Positions 1 to 8,863 of a stretch of 37,042 nt of DNA are shown one piece after another. How positions within the stretch are numbered: position 1 is the stretch's first letter; every line of letters starts with the position of its first letter. The position numbers were made by a program, and so were the translations under genes. The stretch spans positions 1 to 37,042 of the forward strand of contig NZ_MKJY01000575.1 of NCBI RefSeq assembly GCF_001942465.1, written 5' to 3'. This DNA is from Actinomadura sp. CNU-125 (lineage in GTDB: Bacteria; Actinomycetota; Actinomycetes; Streptosporangiales; Streptosporangiaceae). The notes beneath the pieces were generated by a model. That model was not told the origin of the DNA, did not search any database, and worked only from the letters and a program-made list of their open reading frames with translations.

Positions 1-1865
1 ACCCCCGCCCCCCGCACACCCATGCCGGACTCCCCCTCCGCCCCGTCCTGCGGCGTCCGCACGTCCACGGGGGCGGCCGCACTTGCGGCGGGCGCGGGGT
101 GTGCGGCGTTCGCGGTGTTCGGGTCGTTCGAGGGCGTTGTGTTCTCGGTGGCGTTCATGCGCGTCGCGGTGTCTTCTTGAGGTGGCGGAAGGGTCGGGTC
201 GGTGCGGGTCACGGTTGCCGCGTAGCGGGGGTCGGTCGCCAGGAGGGTGCGGTGCGTGCCTTCGGCCACAACGCGTCCGTCCTGGACGAACGCGACGTGC
301 GCGGCACGGTCGAGCATCAGGGGGCTCGTGGTGCAGACGACCGTGGTGCGGCCCGCGCGCGCTTGGGGTAGGCGGTCGGCGATGCGCGCTTCAGTGTGCG
401 CGTCCACCGCGCTGGTCGGTTCGACCAGGACGAGCACCTCCGGGTCGGCCGCGAGCGCGCGCGCAAGGCGGAGGCGCTGCTGCTGCCCGCCGGAGAACTC
501 GCGGCCCGCTTCGGCGACGGGCGCGTCGGGGCCGGAGGCGGCGACGATGTCCGCCGCGTCCGCCGCCCACAGCGCGGGCTCCAGGTCGACGGGGCCGCGC
601 GCCGGGGTGAGCGCCTCGGTGAGGGTGCCGACGAACAGCCGGTCCTCGTTGACCGCGACCACGACGCGTTCCCGCAGGTCGCCGATCCGGTCCAGCGGGA
701 CGCCCGCGAAGTCGACCCGGCCGGGCGCGTAGCCGCCGAGGCGGTCGGCGATCGCCCGGGCGTCCCGCGGGCGCGCGGCGGCGATCGCGGTCACCCGCCC
801 GGGGCGCACCACCAGCCCCGAGTCGACGTCGGTCAGGCCGGTGCCGGACGGTGCGCGGTCCCCGGCGGCCGGACGCTCGGGCTTGATGTCGAGGAGGCGG
901 ACGACGCGTTCGGCGGCGACCAGCCCGCGGGTGATCTTGCCCGCGGCCTCGCCGAGGGTCTGCAACGGCGTGACCAGGAAGATCGCGTAGCCGTAGAACG
1001 AGACGAGCCGGCCCGCGGAGATCGTGCCCTGGACGGCGAAGCGGGCGCCGACCCAGGTCACCAGGGCGATCAGCAGCCCCGGCAGGAGCACCTCGGCGCC
1101 GCTCAGCCGGGACTCGGCGCGGGCGGCGGCGACCCCGGCGGCGCGGACCCGCGCGGACTCGGCGGCGTACCGGCCCGCGAACAGCTCCTCGCCGCCGACG
1201 CCGCGCAGGACGCGCAGGCCCGCGACGAGGTCGGTCGCGCGGGTGTTGAGGTCGCCGACGCGGGCGCGGTGCTCCTCCTCGCGTTCCCGGAACGGGCGCA
1301 GCAGCGGGGCCGCGAGGGCGAGGACCAGCGGGACGCCGACGAGGACGATCAGTCCGAGCGGTGGCGAGATCGTCAGCAGGATCGCCGCGACGGCGACGAT
1401 CGCGACGACCGCGCCGGTGCCGCGGGAGACGATGTCCAGGACTTCGCCGATCCCGACGACGTCGGACATCCCGATGCTCACGACCTCCCCCGCGCTCATC
1501 CGCTTGCGCAGCGTCGCGCCCAGCAGCGTCGCGTGCCGGGTGACGAGCTGGATCGTCCGGTACGCCGCGGCGAGCCAGTTCGCGACGGCGAACCGGTGGC
1601 GGACGGCGCCCGCGGCCGCCTGCAGCGCCCCGACGGCGGCCAGGACGCCCGTCCAGGCGGCCAGCGCGGCGGCGTCGCGGTCGGTCATGGCGTCGATCGC
1701 GAGGCCGAGCACCCCGGGCACCATGACGAAGCCGAGCATCCACAGCACGCCGAGGGCCGCGCCGGCGGACGCGGTGCGCCACTGCACGCGCAGCAGCCAC
1801 AGGAGATACCGGGCGGGGGAGCGATGATCGGGACTGCCCGGATCTTTCTCCGGTAACGGCTTCAC
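1..1865 (-). CDS. ABC exporter half (TMD-NBD) with degenerate nucleotide-binding site, 3' end beyond window
   Basis: The open frame reads from GTG at 1865 to the window edge (at least 621 residues). The N-terminal 300 or so residues carry about six hydrophobic helices, as in type IV exporters (ABC_membrane), followed by a nucleotide-binding domain. The signature motif is intact (EFSGGQQQRLRLARAL, about 470-517). The Walker A position reads GRVTAIAAARPRDARA, with no GxxGxGKS/T. Walker B reads VLVLVEPTSAVDA, with Val where the metal-binding Asp belongs, and the switch His is missing (CTTSPLML). This pattern fits the non-catalytic partner of a heterodimeric exporter, whose active partner would probably lie beyond the left edge. 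The tail after the NBD (about 80 residues) is rich in Asn, Thr, Pro and Ala and looks disordered. The start is uncertain because no strong ribosome-binding site is visible. The substrate is unknown. Confidence 0.85.
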   Translation of the reverse strand, partial: MKPLPEKDPGSPDHRSPARYLLWLLRVQWRTASAGAALGVLWMLGFVMVPGVLGLAIDAMTDRDAAALAAWTGVLAAVGALQAAAGAVRHRFAVANWLAAAYRTIQLVTRHATLLGATLRKRMSAGEVVSIGMSDVVGIGEVLDIVSRGTGAVVAIVAVAAILLTISPPLGLIVLVGVPLVLALAAPLLRPFREREEEHRARVGDLNTRATDLVAGLRVLRGVGGEELFAGRYAAESARVRAAGVAAARAESRLSGAEVLLPGLLIALVTWVGARFAVQGTISAGRLVSFYGYAIFLVTPLQTLGEAAGKITRGLVAAERVVRLLDIKPERPAAGDRAPSGTGLTDVDSGLVVRPGRVTAIAAARPRDARAIADRLGGYAPGRVDFAGVPLDRIGDLRERVVVAVNEDRLFVGTLTEALTPARGPVDLEPALWAADAADIVAASGPDAPVAEAGREFSGGQQQRLRLARALAADPEVLVLVEPTSAVDAHTEARIADRLPQARAGRTTVVCTTSPLMLDRAAHVAFVQDGRVVAEGTHRTLLATDPRYAATVTRTDPTLPPPQEDTATRMNATENTTPSNDPNTANAAHPAPAASAAAPVDVRTPQDGAEGESGMGVRGAG

Positions 1866-2135
1866 GACCGCAGGGTATGCAGGTCGGAGGCGGGGAATCG
1901 AGTGATTTTCCGCTCCCGCGCGCCGCCCCGGACGGTGCGTCCCGAGGTGGGGAGACGCTAGGCTCTGACCGTACGGAGCGGGCTTCCCCAGCGCTCCATG
2001 AGCCGGGACCATGGCGGCTAGGCAAATGCCACCACCCCGGCGCGGCCTTCCGGCCCGCGCGATGGGAGCGCGGAGTGACCGGAATCGTCCTGCCGTCGCC
2101 CGTGCCCGTCGCCGGCCCTACCAACGGAAGCATTC

Positions 2136-3350
2136 GTGAGCGCCATCAGCCATCAGACGCGTCCCCCCGCCTCCGGAGCCGAGGAGCGGGTGGACCTGCT
2201 CCTCATCGACGACGCCCCCTCCGACGTCCGCATGGTCGAGAAGATGCTCGCCGACAGCGGCCTGGACGCCGACATCACCGTGGCCGCCGACCTGGCCGCT
2301 GCCCGCCGCGGCCTCACCCGGCGGACGCAGTGCATCATCGTGGACCTGTCCGCGCCCGGCATCGACGACCAGATGGCGGGACTGCGCGAGGTCCTGGAGA
2401 TGTCCGGCACCGCCGCCGTCGTGGTGCTGACCGGCCTGGACGACGCGCACCTCGGGGTGCGGGCCGTCGCCGCCGGAGCCGAGGACTACCTGGTCAAGCA
2501 GGAGGTGGACGGGCCGCTGCTGGCGCGCGCCGTCCGCTACTCCATAGAACGCAAGCGCGCCGAGGAGACCGAGCGGCGGCTCGTCGAGGCGCGGATCCTG
2601 CGGCGCGAGAACGCGCGGCTGGAGCGCGGGCTGCTGCCCGTCCCGCTGATCGACGACCCGTCGCTGCGGCACCACACCCGCTACCGGCCGGGCCGGCGCC
2701 GCGCGCTGCTCGGCGGCGACTTCTACGACACCGTGCAGACCGAGGGCGGCGCCGTCCACCTGATGATCGGGGACGTGTGCGGGCACGGTCCCGACGAGGC
2801 GGCGCTCGGCGTCCAGCTGCGCATGGCGTGGCGGACGCTCGTGCTGGCGGGGCACACCGGGGAGCAGCTGCTCGGCACCCTGGACAGCGTCCTCGGGCAC
2901 GAGCGGCGCAGCGAGGAGATCTTCACCACCCTCTGCATGATCACGATCGCGCCGTCGCGGCGCACCGCGCGCATGCACCTGGCCGGGCATCCGGCGCCGC
3001 TGCTGTTCCGCGAGTCCCCGGACGGCTCGTACGGCGTCGAGGCGCTGCCGGACTACGCGCACGGCCCGGCGCTCGGGCTGCTGCCGGACGCCGAGTGGCC
3101 GACGACGGAGATCGACCTCGGCGAGTCGTGGGGGCTGATGCTCTATACCGACGGCCTGATCGAGGGGCGGATCGGCGCGGGGTCGGCCCGGCTCGGCACC
3201 GACGGCCTGGTCGGGCTCGCGCACGCGGCGCGCGGGACGGGCGCGTCCGGGCGCGCGCTGATCGACGAGCTGGTCTCCGAGGTCGAGCACCTCAACGAGG
3301 ACGCCCTCACCGACGACCTGGCCGTCCTGCTGCTGTCCCGCTCCGCCTGA
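2136..3350 (+). CDS. Receiver-domain SpoIIE/PP2C-type protein phosphatase (RsbU/RssB-like)
   Basis: 404 residues from GTG at 2136, with GGAAG at 2126-2130 as ribosome-binding site. Residues 18-135 form a response-regulator receiver: acidic pair D25/D26, phosphoacceptor D70 (IIVDLSAPG), T99 and K121. A helical linker (about 135-168) joins it to a PP2C/SpoIIE phosphatase domain (about 175-404) with metal-binding motifs GGDFYD (193-198), GDVCGHG (212-218), YTDGL (337-341) and TDDLA (392-396). Proteins of this family dephosphorylate anti-anti-sigma factors in partner-switching systems. Here phosphorylation of the receiver would be the input. No histidine kinase, anti-sigma or STAS gene is adjacent, so its partners lie elsewhere. 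It is divergent from the ABC gene and followed by a hairpin at 3395-3414. Confidence 0.93.
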   Translation: MSAISHQTRPPASGAEERVDLLLIDDAPSDVRMVEKMLADSGLDADITVAADLAAARRGLTRRTQCIIVDLSAPGIDDQMAGLREVLEMSGTAAVVVLTGLDDAHLGVRAVAAGAEDYLVKQEVDGPLLARAVRYSIERKRAEETERRLVEARILRRENARLERGLLPVPLIDDPSLRHHTRYRPGRRRALLGGDFYDTVQTEGGAVHLMIGDVCGHGPDEAALGVQLRMAWRTLVLAGHTGEQLLGTLDSVLGHERRSEEIFTTLCMITIAPSRRTARMHLAGHPAPLLFRESPDGSYGVEALPDYAHGPALGLLPDAEWPTTEIDLGESWGLMLYTDGLIEGRIGAGSARLGTDGLVGLAHAARGTGASGRALIDELVSEVEHLNEDALTDDLAVLLLSRSA

Positions 3351-3394
3351 TCGCGGCGCGACCGGGCGGAGCGGGACGCGGCCGTCCGGGGACC

Positions 3395-3414
3395 CGGCCG
3401 TCAGGCGACGGCCG
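3395..3414 (+). terminator. Candidate hairpin terminator after the phosphatase gene
   Basis: CGGCCGTC-AGGC-GACGGCCG forms a perfect 8-bp stem with a 4-nt loop, 45 bases after the phosphatase stop. There is no U tract, as is common in GC-rich actinomycetes, so it may be a terminator or only a stable hairpin. Confidence 0.4.
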
Positions 3415-3555
3415 ACGCGGGAACGGACACCGCACGAACCCTCGGTGTACGTCAATGTCACCTCGGTCACCCCGAGGCAGAGTTCCCGGACGGACCGTGA
3501 AGTCGCTCACCTCCGCGCCTCCGGTGCAGCGCTCCAAAGGCCCGTTCTCCACGGT

Positions 3556-3574
3556 CGATAGCCCAGGGCTATCG
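3556..3574. promoter_or_regulatory. Perfect inverted repeat upstream of sdhC (candidate operator)
   Basis: CGATAGCCCAGGGCTATCG has perfect 8-bp arms around a 3-base centre. It lies about 20 bases upstream of a possible -35 element and about 50 bases before the sdhC start. A related 8-bp palindrome, GCTATAGC, lies just inside the gene at about 3634-3641. The size suits a dimeric repressor or activator. The regulator is not identifiable from the sequence. Confidence 0.45.
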
Positions 3575-3593
3575 AAATGAGTGCGCCCATGAC

Positions 3594-3622
3594 TTGGAGC
3601 TCTGCACCGAGTCGGACATAAC
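3594..3622 (+). promoter_or_regulatory. Possible sigma70-type promoter of sdhCAB
   Basis: TTGGAG (3594-3599), 17 bases, then CATAAC (3617-3622). If this promoter is real, transcription would begin near 3628-3630, after the annotated GTG at 3623 and next to an in-frame GTG at 3632. That would make a leaderless or near-leaderless transcript with a three-codon-shorter SdhC. The match is moderate. Confidence 0.3.
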
Positions 3623-4321
3623 GTGCGCGACGTGGCTATAGCGATACCTGCGATCTACCGATCGACCGTCGGCAAGAAGGCCGTCATGGCCGTGACCGGC
3701 GGCATCCTCGTGCTGTTCCTGATCGCGCACATGGTCGGGAACCTGAAGATCTTCTTCGGCGCCGAGGACTTCAACCACTACGCGCACTGGCTGCGCACGA
3801 TCGGTGAGCCCGCCGTGCCCTACCGCACGGTGCTGACGATCCTCGAGGTCGTCCTCCTGGTCGCCGTGGTGCTGCACATGTGGTCGGCGGTGTCGCTCGC
3901 CCGCCGCGCGCGCGCCGCGCGTCCCGTCAAGTACGAGTCGAAGAAGAAGTCCCACGCGCAGGGCTACGCCACCCACACCATGCGCTACGGCGGCGTCATC
4001 ATCGCGATCTACGTCGTCTGGCACCTGCTGGACCTGACGTTCTTCGTCGTGAACCCGCTCGGCGCGAACGACACCCCCTACGACCGGATGGTCGCGGACT
4101 TCGATCCGTCCCGCTGGTACATCACCGTCTGGTACGTCGTCGCGGTGCTGCTGGTCGGACTGCACCTCCACCACGGCATCTGGAGCGCGTTCCAGACGCT
4201 CGGCCTGCGCACCCCGCGCAGCCACAACCTCCTTCGGGGGCTCGCCATCGCCGTCTCCGCCGTGGTGACGGTCGGTTTCGTCTCCGTCCCCGTGTCCATC
4301 GCCTTCGGATGGGTGAGCTGA
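3623..4321 (+). CDS. sdhC: Succinate dehydrogenase cytochrome b subunit (membrane anchor)
   Basis: 232 residues with five strongly hydrophobic helices, the arrangement of single-subunit diheme anchors of B-type succinate:menaquinone reductases (B. subtilis, Corynebacterium, Streptomyces SdhC). Histidines in the helices (IAHMVGN near residue 36, VLHMWS, VVWHLLD, LHLHHGIW) are candidate haem ligands. It anchors SdhAB to the cytoplasmic membrane and passes electrons to menaquinone. It is the first gene of sdhCAB, with two bases between its stop and the sdhA ATG. The annotated GTG at 3623 has only a weak ribosome-binding site, and GTG at 3632 is a possible alternative if the transcript is nearly leaderless. 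Confidence 0.93.
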   Translation: MRDVAIAIPAIYRSTVGKKAVMAVTGGILVLFLIAHMVGNLKIFFGAEDFNHYAHWLRTIGEPAVPYRTVLTILEVVLLVAVVLHMWSAVSLARRARAARPVKYESKKKSHAQGYATHTMRYGGVIIAIYVVWHLLDLTFFVVNPLGANDTPYDRMVADFDPSRWYITVWYVVAVLLVGLHLHHGIWSAFQTLGLRTPRSHNLLRGLAIAVSAVVTVGFVSVPVSIAFGWVS

Positions 4322-4323
4322 CC

Positions 4324-6263
4324 ATGAGCGACGACCTGTACGAACTCGGCGACCCGATCGTCGACGGCAAGGCGCCCGCGGGCCCGATCGAGGACCGCTG
4401 GACCACGCGCAAGTTCGAGGCCAAGCAGATCAACCCGGCCAACAAGCGCAAGAAGAAGATCATCATCATCGGCACCGGGCTGGCCGGCGGGTCCGCCGGC
4501 GCCACGCTCGGCGAGGCCGGCTACCACGTCCAGCAGTTCTGCTTCCAGGACAGCCCGCGCCGCGCCCACTCCATCGCCGCGCAGGGCGGCATCAACGCCG
4601 CGAAGAACTACCGCAACGACGGCGACAGCGTGTACCGGCTCTTCTACGAGACGGTCAAGGGCGGCGACTTCCGGTCCCGCGAGTCGAACGTGTACCGGCT
4701 CGCCGACATCTCCCGGAACATCATCGACCAGTGCGTCGCGCAGGGCGTCCCGTTCGCCCGCGAGTACGGCGGCCTGCTCGACAACCGCTCGTTCGGCGGC
4801 ACCCAGGTGTCCCGGGACGGTTCTACGCGCGCGGCCAGACGGGCCAGCAGCTCCTCCTCGGCGCCTACCAGGCGCTGATGCGGCAGGTCGAGGCCGGCAA
4901 CGTCGAGCTGTTCCCGCGCCACGAGATGCTCGACCTGATCATGGAGGACGGACGCGCCCGCGGCGTCGTCGTCCGGAACCTGATCAACGGCGAGGTGAAG
5001 CACTACACCGCGGACGCGGTCGTGCTGGCGTCCGGCGGCTACGGCAACGTGTACTTCCTGTCCACGAACGCGATGGGCTCGAACGTCACCGCGTCGTGGC
5101 GGGCGCACCGGCACGGCGCCCTGTTCGCCAACCCGTGCTACACGCAGATCCACCCGACCTGCATCCCGGTCAGCGGCGACCACCAGTCGAAGCTGACGCT
5201 GATGTCGGAGTCGCTGCGCAACGACGGCCGCGTCTGGGTGCCGAAGAAGGCCAAGGACGAGCGGCGCCCCGCCGACATCCCCGAGGACGAGCGCGACTAC
5301 TACCTGGAGCGCATCTACCCCTCGTTCGGGAACCTGGTGCCCCGCGACATCGCGTCCCGCGCCGCGAAGAACGTGTGCGACGAGGGCCGCGGCGTCGGCC
5401 CCGGCGGCCTCGGCGTCTACCTGGACTTCTCCGACGCGATCGGACGGCTCGGCCGCGACAAGGTCGAGGCGAAGTACGGGAACCTCTTCGAGATGTACGA
5501 GCGCATCACCGGCGAGAACCCGTACGACACGCCGATGCGCATCTACCCCGCCGTGCACTACACCATGGGCGGCCTGTGGGTGGACTACGACCTGGAGTCC
5601 ACCGTCCCCGGCCTGTTCGTGATCGGCGAGGCGAACTTCTCCGACCACGGCGCGAACCGCCTCGGCGCGTCCGCGCTCATGCAGGGCCTCGCCGACGGCT
5701 ACTTCGTGCTGCCGGCCACGATCAACGACTACATCGCCCGCAACGCCCTCCCGCCGGTCGCCGACACCGCGATCGCCGAGGCCGAGGAGCGGGTGAACGG
5801 CCGCATCGAGAAGCTGCTGTCGATCGACGGCGACCGCTCCGTCGACTCCTTCCACCGCGAGCTCGGCCACATCATGTGGGAGTACTGCGGCATGGAGCGC
5901 ACCGAGGAGGGCCTGCGCAAGGCGCTCGAACTCATCCCGGCGCTGCGCGAGGAGTTCTGGAAGCGCGTCAAGGTCACCGGCAAGGGCGAGGAGCTCAACC
6001 AGCAGCTGGAGAAGGCCGGCCGCGTCGCCGACTTCTTCGAGCTGGGCGAGCTGATGGTGATCGACGCCCTGCACCGGTCCGAGTCCTGCGGCGGCCACTT
6101 CCGCGCCGAGAGCCAGGACGAGGAGGGCGAGGCCAAGCGGGACGACGACGCGTTCGGCTACGTCGCCGCCTGGGGCTGGTCGGGCGAGGGCGCCAAGCCC
6201 GTCCTCCACAAGGAGGCCCTCAACTTCGAATACGTGAAGCCGACGCAGAGGTCGTACAAGTAA
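4324..6263 (+). CDS. sdhA: Succinate dehydrogenase flavoprotein subunit, frame broken near 4814-4820
   Basis: The gene reads as two overlapping frames that together make one complete SdhA of about 645 residues. The N-terminal part has the FAD dinucleotide-binding motif GTGLAGGSAG (50-59) and the flavin-linking region AHSIAAQGGIN (H82). The C-terminal part carries HPTC, the GGYGN segment, RDIASRAAK, YTMGGLWVDY and ANRLGASALMQG. It oxidises succinate to fumarate in the TCA cycle. The frame changes at CGGGACGGTTC (4814-4822). Removing two G residues restores the SRTFYARGQ segment I expect from actinomycete SdhA; adding one base also restores the frame. Both halves are fully conserved and the gene sits in an intact operon, so an indel error is more likely than a pseudogene. 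Confidence 0.9.
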
Positions 6264-6265
6264 CC

Positions 6266-7018
6266 ATGAAGCTCACACTGCGCGTCTGGCGCCAGAGCGG
6301 ACCCAAGGACAAGGGCAAGATGGTCGAGTACAAGCTCGACGACGTCTCCCCCGACGCCTCGTTCCTGGAGATGCTCGACGTCCTCAACGAGAAGCTGATC
6401 GCGGACGGCTCCGAGCCCGTCGCGTTCGACCACGACTGCCGCGAGGGCATCTGCGGCATGTGCTCCCTGGTCATCAACGGCACGCCGCACGGTCCCGAGC
6501 GGAACACCACGACGTGCCAGCTGCACATGCGCAAGTTCCGGGACGGCGAGGTCATCGACGTCGAACCGTGGCGCGCGAAGGCGTTCCCGGTCGTGAAGGA
6601 CCTGGTCGTCGACCGCTCCGCGTTCGACCGGATCATCCAGTCCGGCGGGTACATCACCGCGCCGACCGGCACCGCGCCCGAGGCCCACGCGACGCCCGTG
6701 CCGAAGCCGGACGCCGACGCCGCGTTCGAGGCCGCCGAGTGCATCGGCTGCGGCGCGTGCGTCGCGGCCTGCCCGAACGGCTCCGCCGCGCTGTTCCTCG
6801 GCGCGAAGATCACCCACCTGGGGCTGATGCCGCAGGGCCAGCCGGAGCGCTGGGACCGGGCGGTGTCGATGCTCGACACCCACGACGACGAGGGCTTCGG
6901 CGGCTGCACCAACACCGGCGAGTGCACGGTCGCCTGCCCGAAGGGCATCGGCCTCGACGTCATCGGCCGTCTCAACGGCGACTACCTGAAGGCGTCCGCG
7001 GGCGGTAAGAAGAAGTAG
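6266..7018 (+). CDS. sdhB: Succinate dehydrogenase iron-sulfur subunit (B-type)
   Basis: 250 residues beginning two bases after the sdhA stop. Ligands for three clusters are visible: [2Fe-2S] at C58, C63, C66 and C84; [4Fe-4S] in CIGCGACVAACP (C159, C162, C165, C169); [3Fe-4S] in CTNTGECTVACP (C214, C220, C224). It relays electrons from the SdhA flavin to the membrane anchor. The sequence type matches the menaquinone-linked SdhB of Streptomyces and Corynebacterium and differs clearly from the second SdhB at 10020-10790. A strong hairpin terminator follows 13 bases after the stop. Confidence 0.96.
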   Translation: MKLTLRVWRQSGPKDKGKMVEYKLDDVSPDASFLEMLDVLNEKLIADGSEPVAFDHDCREGICGMCSLVINGTPHGPERNTTTCQLHMRKFRDGEVIDVEPWRAKAFPVVKDLVVDRSAFDRIIQSGGYITAPTGTAPEAHATPVPKPDADAAFEAAECIGCGACVAACPNGSAALFLGAKITHLGLMPQGQPERWDRAVSMLDTHDDEGFGGCTNTGECTVACPKGIGLDVIGRLNGDYLKASAGGKKK

Positions 7019-7031
7019 CGCCCTCGGCTCC

Positions 7032-7066
7032 AGACCCCGCCCGGACGCGGCAACCGGGCGGGGTCT
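7032..7066 (+). terminator. Hairpin terminator of sdhCAB
   Basis: A perfect 13-bp stem (AGACCCCGCCCGG paired with CCGGGCGGGGTCT) around a 9-base loop, followed by TCGCCTG. It starts 13 bases after the sdhB stop. Confidence 0.8.
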
Positions 7067-7096
7067 TCGCCTGTCTCGCGAACGTTTCCCCGATCA

Positions 7097-7148
7097 TGCA
7101 CTAACATCTCGCGTGCACGTGCATCGTCCCATGCATATGCTCATGCAT
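7097..7148. promoter_or_regulatory. Cluster of TGCA palindromes upstream of the 7174 gene
   Basis: Five TGCA tetramers lie within 51 bases (7097, 7114, 7120, 7132, 7144). They include the 10-bp palindrome TGCACGTGCA (7114-7123) and two ATGCAT palindromes 12 bases apart. The cluster ends about 25 bases before the gene start. AT-containing palindromes at this density are unusual in this GC-rich context, so an operator is plausible. No regulator is assigned. Confidence 0.4.
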
Positions 7149-7173
7149 CAGCCGTGGGAAGGGGACGACACCG

Positions 7174-7832
7174 ATGTCGACTTCCGCCGTTCACCGATCG
7201 ATCGTGTGCGTCGACGTCGAGGGCTACGGGCATCACAGCCGGACGGACTGGGACCGCGTCGCCGTGCGCGAAGCCATGTACGGCGCCCTCGATCGAGCGT
7301 TCACCGACTCCGGCGCCCCGCTGGACTCCTGCTACTACGAGGACCGCGGCGACGGAGCGATGATCCTCGTCCCGCCCGACGTGCCCAAGGGACTGCTGGC
7401 CGCGAACCTCACGGACGCGCTGGCCGCGCCGCTCGTCCGGCACAACCGCGCGTCCGCCCCCGGTGCCCGCGCCAGGCTCCGGGTCGCCCTGCACGCCGGC
7501 GAGATCCTCCACGACCGGCACGGGGTCGTCGGCGCGTCCCTCAACCTGACCTTCCGGCTGCTCGAAGCGACCCGCTCAAGGCCGCCCTGCGCGCGTCACC
7601 GGGAGTGCTCGCCCTGATCGCCTCCGACTGGTTCTACAACGAGGTGATCCGGCAGACGCCCGCGTGCGCGCCCGGCGTGTACCGGCCGGTCCCCGTCGCG
7701 GTGAAGGAGACGCGGACGCGCGGCTGGGTCCGCTTCCCCGGCGCCGCACCGTCCGGCGCGGACGCCGACCGGCTCGCGCACCGTCCCGTCCGGCAGCTCA
7801 TCGGACGCGCCTGGCCGGGCCCCCGGCACTGA
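7174..7832 (+). CDS. Nucleotide-cyclase-homology-domain protein, unknown role, frame broken near 7569
   Basis: ATG at 7174 follows a strong GGGAAGGGGA ribosome-binding site. The protein (about 219 residues once the frame is repaired) starts with a segment like class III cyclase homology domains: IVCVDVEGYG, then YYEDRGDGAMILVP and RVALHAGEI, ending LNLTFRLLEA. The motif order suits this fold, but not all catalytic residues can be confirmed, so it may be a non-catalytic sensor. The type is common as a conserved hypothetical in actinomycetes. The frame changes at GAAGCGACC: restoring one G at about 7569 gives LLEADPLKAAL and continues to TGA at 7832. It is convergent with the LysR gene, four bases apart. 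Confidence 0.75.
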
Positions 7833-7836
7833 CCGC

Positions 7837-8820
7837 TCAGTCGTGGACGAGCGTTTCCACGCCTTCGGGAAGGCTGCCGGCGAGGCCCGCCTCGACGAGG
7901 AACGTCTCGAGGGTGTCCTGGAACGCGCGCGCCGCGTGCGTCAGCTCGACGTCCTTGCGGTGCGCGAGCGCGATCGTCCGCAGCAGCCCCTCGCCGTGCC
8001 GGCCGCGGCGCGCCGCCTCGTCCAGGACGAGCGGCGTGCCCCGCAGGCCCGGCCGTCCGGCCAGCACCATGCTCGGCACCACCGCGATGCCGAGCCCCAC
8101 CTCCACGAACCGCAGCACCGCGTCCATCTCGCCGCCCTCGACCGCGAACCGCGGCTCGAACCCGGCCGCGCGGCACGCGCCGATCGTCGCCTCCCGCAGG
8201 TCGTAGCCGGGCCGGAACATCACCAGCGGGCGGTTCCGCAGGTCGTCGATGCGCAGGAACGAGCGGCGCGGCAGCGGCGCCGCCCGTCCGCCCGGCTCCG
8301 GACCGGCCGGGGACGCGACGACGAGGTACTCGCGCAGTATCGGCGTGGTGTCGAGCGGCGGGTCGCCGTGCAGCGGCAGGATGACCAGCGCCAGGTCCAG
8401 CTCACCGCGGGTCAGCTGCCGGACGAGGTCGCGCGAGCCGCCCTCCTCGACGATCAACTGGATGCCCGGGTAGGCGTCGTGGAAGCGGCGCAGCACGTCG
8501 GCGAGCAGCCCCGCGCACAGCGACGGCGTCGCGCCGAGCCGCACCCGTCCCCGCCGCAGCCCGGCGAGTTCCTGCACCTCGACCCGGGCCGTCTCGACGT
8601 CGGCGAGGATCCGCTTGGCCAGCGGCAGCAGCGCCTCCCCGGCGGGCGTCAGGGTGATGTTGCCCCGGGCCCGGCTGAACAGCGACACGTTCAGCTCGCT
8701 CTCCAGCGCGCGGATCTGCTTGCTCAGCGACGGCTGCGCCACGCGCAGGAGCTCCGCGGCCTGGGTGAAGTGCCGGACCTCCGCGACCGCGACGAAATAG
8801 GCGAGCTGCTGCAACTGCAT
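7837..8820 (-). CDS. LysR-family transcriptional regulator
   Basis: 327 residues from ATG at 8820. Residues 1-60 are the LysR winged helix-turn-helix (FTQAAELLRVAQPSLSKQIR with recognition helix PSLSKQIRALE), then the linker helix and the two-lobed periplasmic-binding-protein-like effector domain (about 90-300). The protein most resembles CynR/CbbR-type regulators in layout. Its target is unclear: LysR genes usually regulate a divergent neighbour, but here the upstream gene (Crp/Fnr type) is co-directional only 43 bases away, so the two may be co-transcribed. Confidence 0.93.
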   Translation of the reverse strand: MQLQQLAYFVAVAEVRHFTQAAELLRVAQPSLSKQIRALESELNVSLFSRARGNITLTPAGEALLPLAKRILADVETARVEVQELAGLRRGRVRLGATPSLCAGLLADVLRRFHDAYPGIQLIVEEGGSRDLVRQLTRGELDLALVILPLHGDPPLDTTPILREYLVVASPAGPEPGGRAAPLPRRSFLRIDDLRNRPLVMFRPGYDLREATIGACRAAGFEPRFAVEGGEMDAVLRFVEVGLGIAVVPSMVLAGRPGLRGTPLVLDEAARRGRHGEGLLRTIALAHRKDVELTHAARAFQDTLETFLVEAGLAGSLPEGVETLVHD

Positions 8821-8863
8821 CCTGCACAGCGTACGGGGCGGGCCGTGCGGCGCCCGCAGGCGC

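Noticed and set aside
391..2133. Minus-strand frame of 580 codons covering the ABC exporter region
   Set aside because: Out-of-phase reading of the ABC gene; the correct phase gives transmembrane helices and the FSGGQ motif.
4324..6263. sdhA as a pseudogene or programmed frameshift
   Set aside because: No slippery heptamer or downstream pseudoknot is evident at 4814-4820, both halves are fully conserved, and similar indels occur in eight other genes, so error is more economical.
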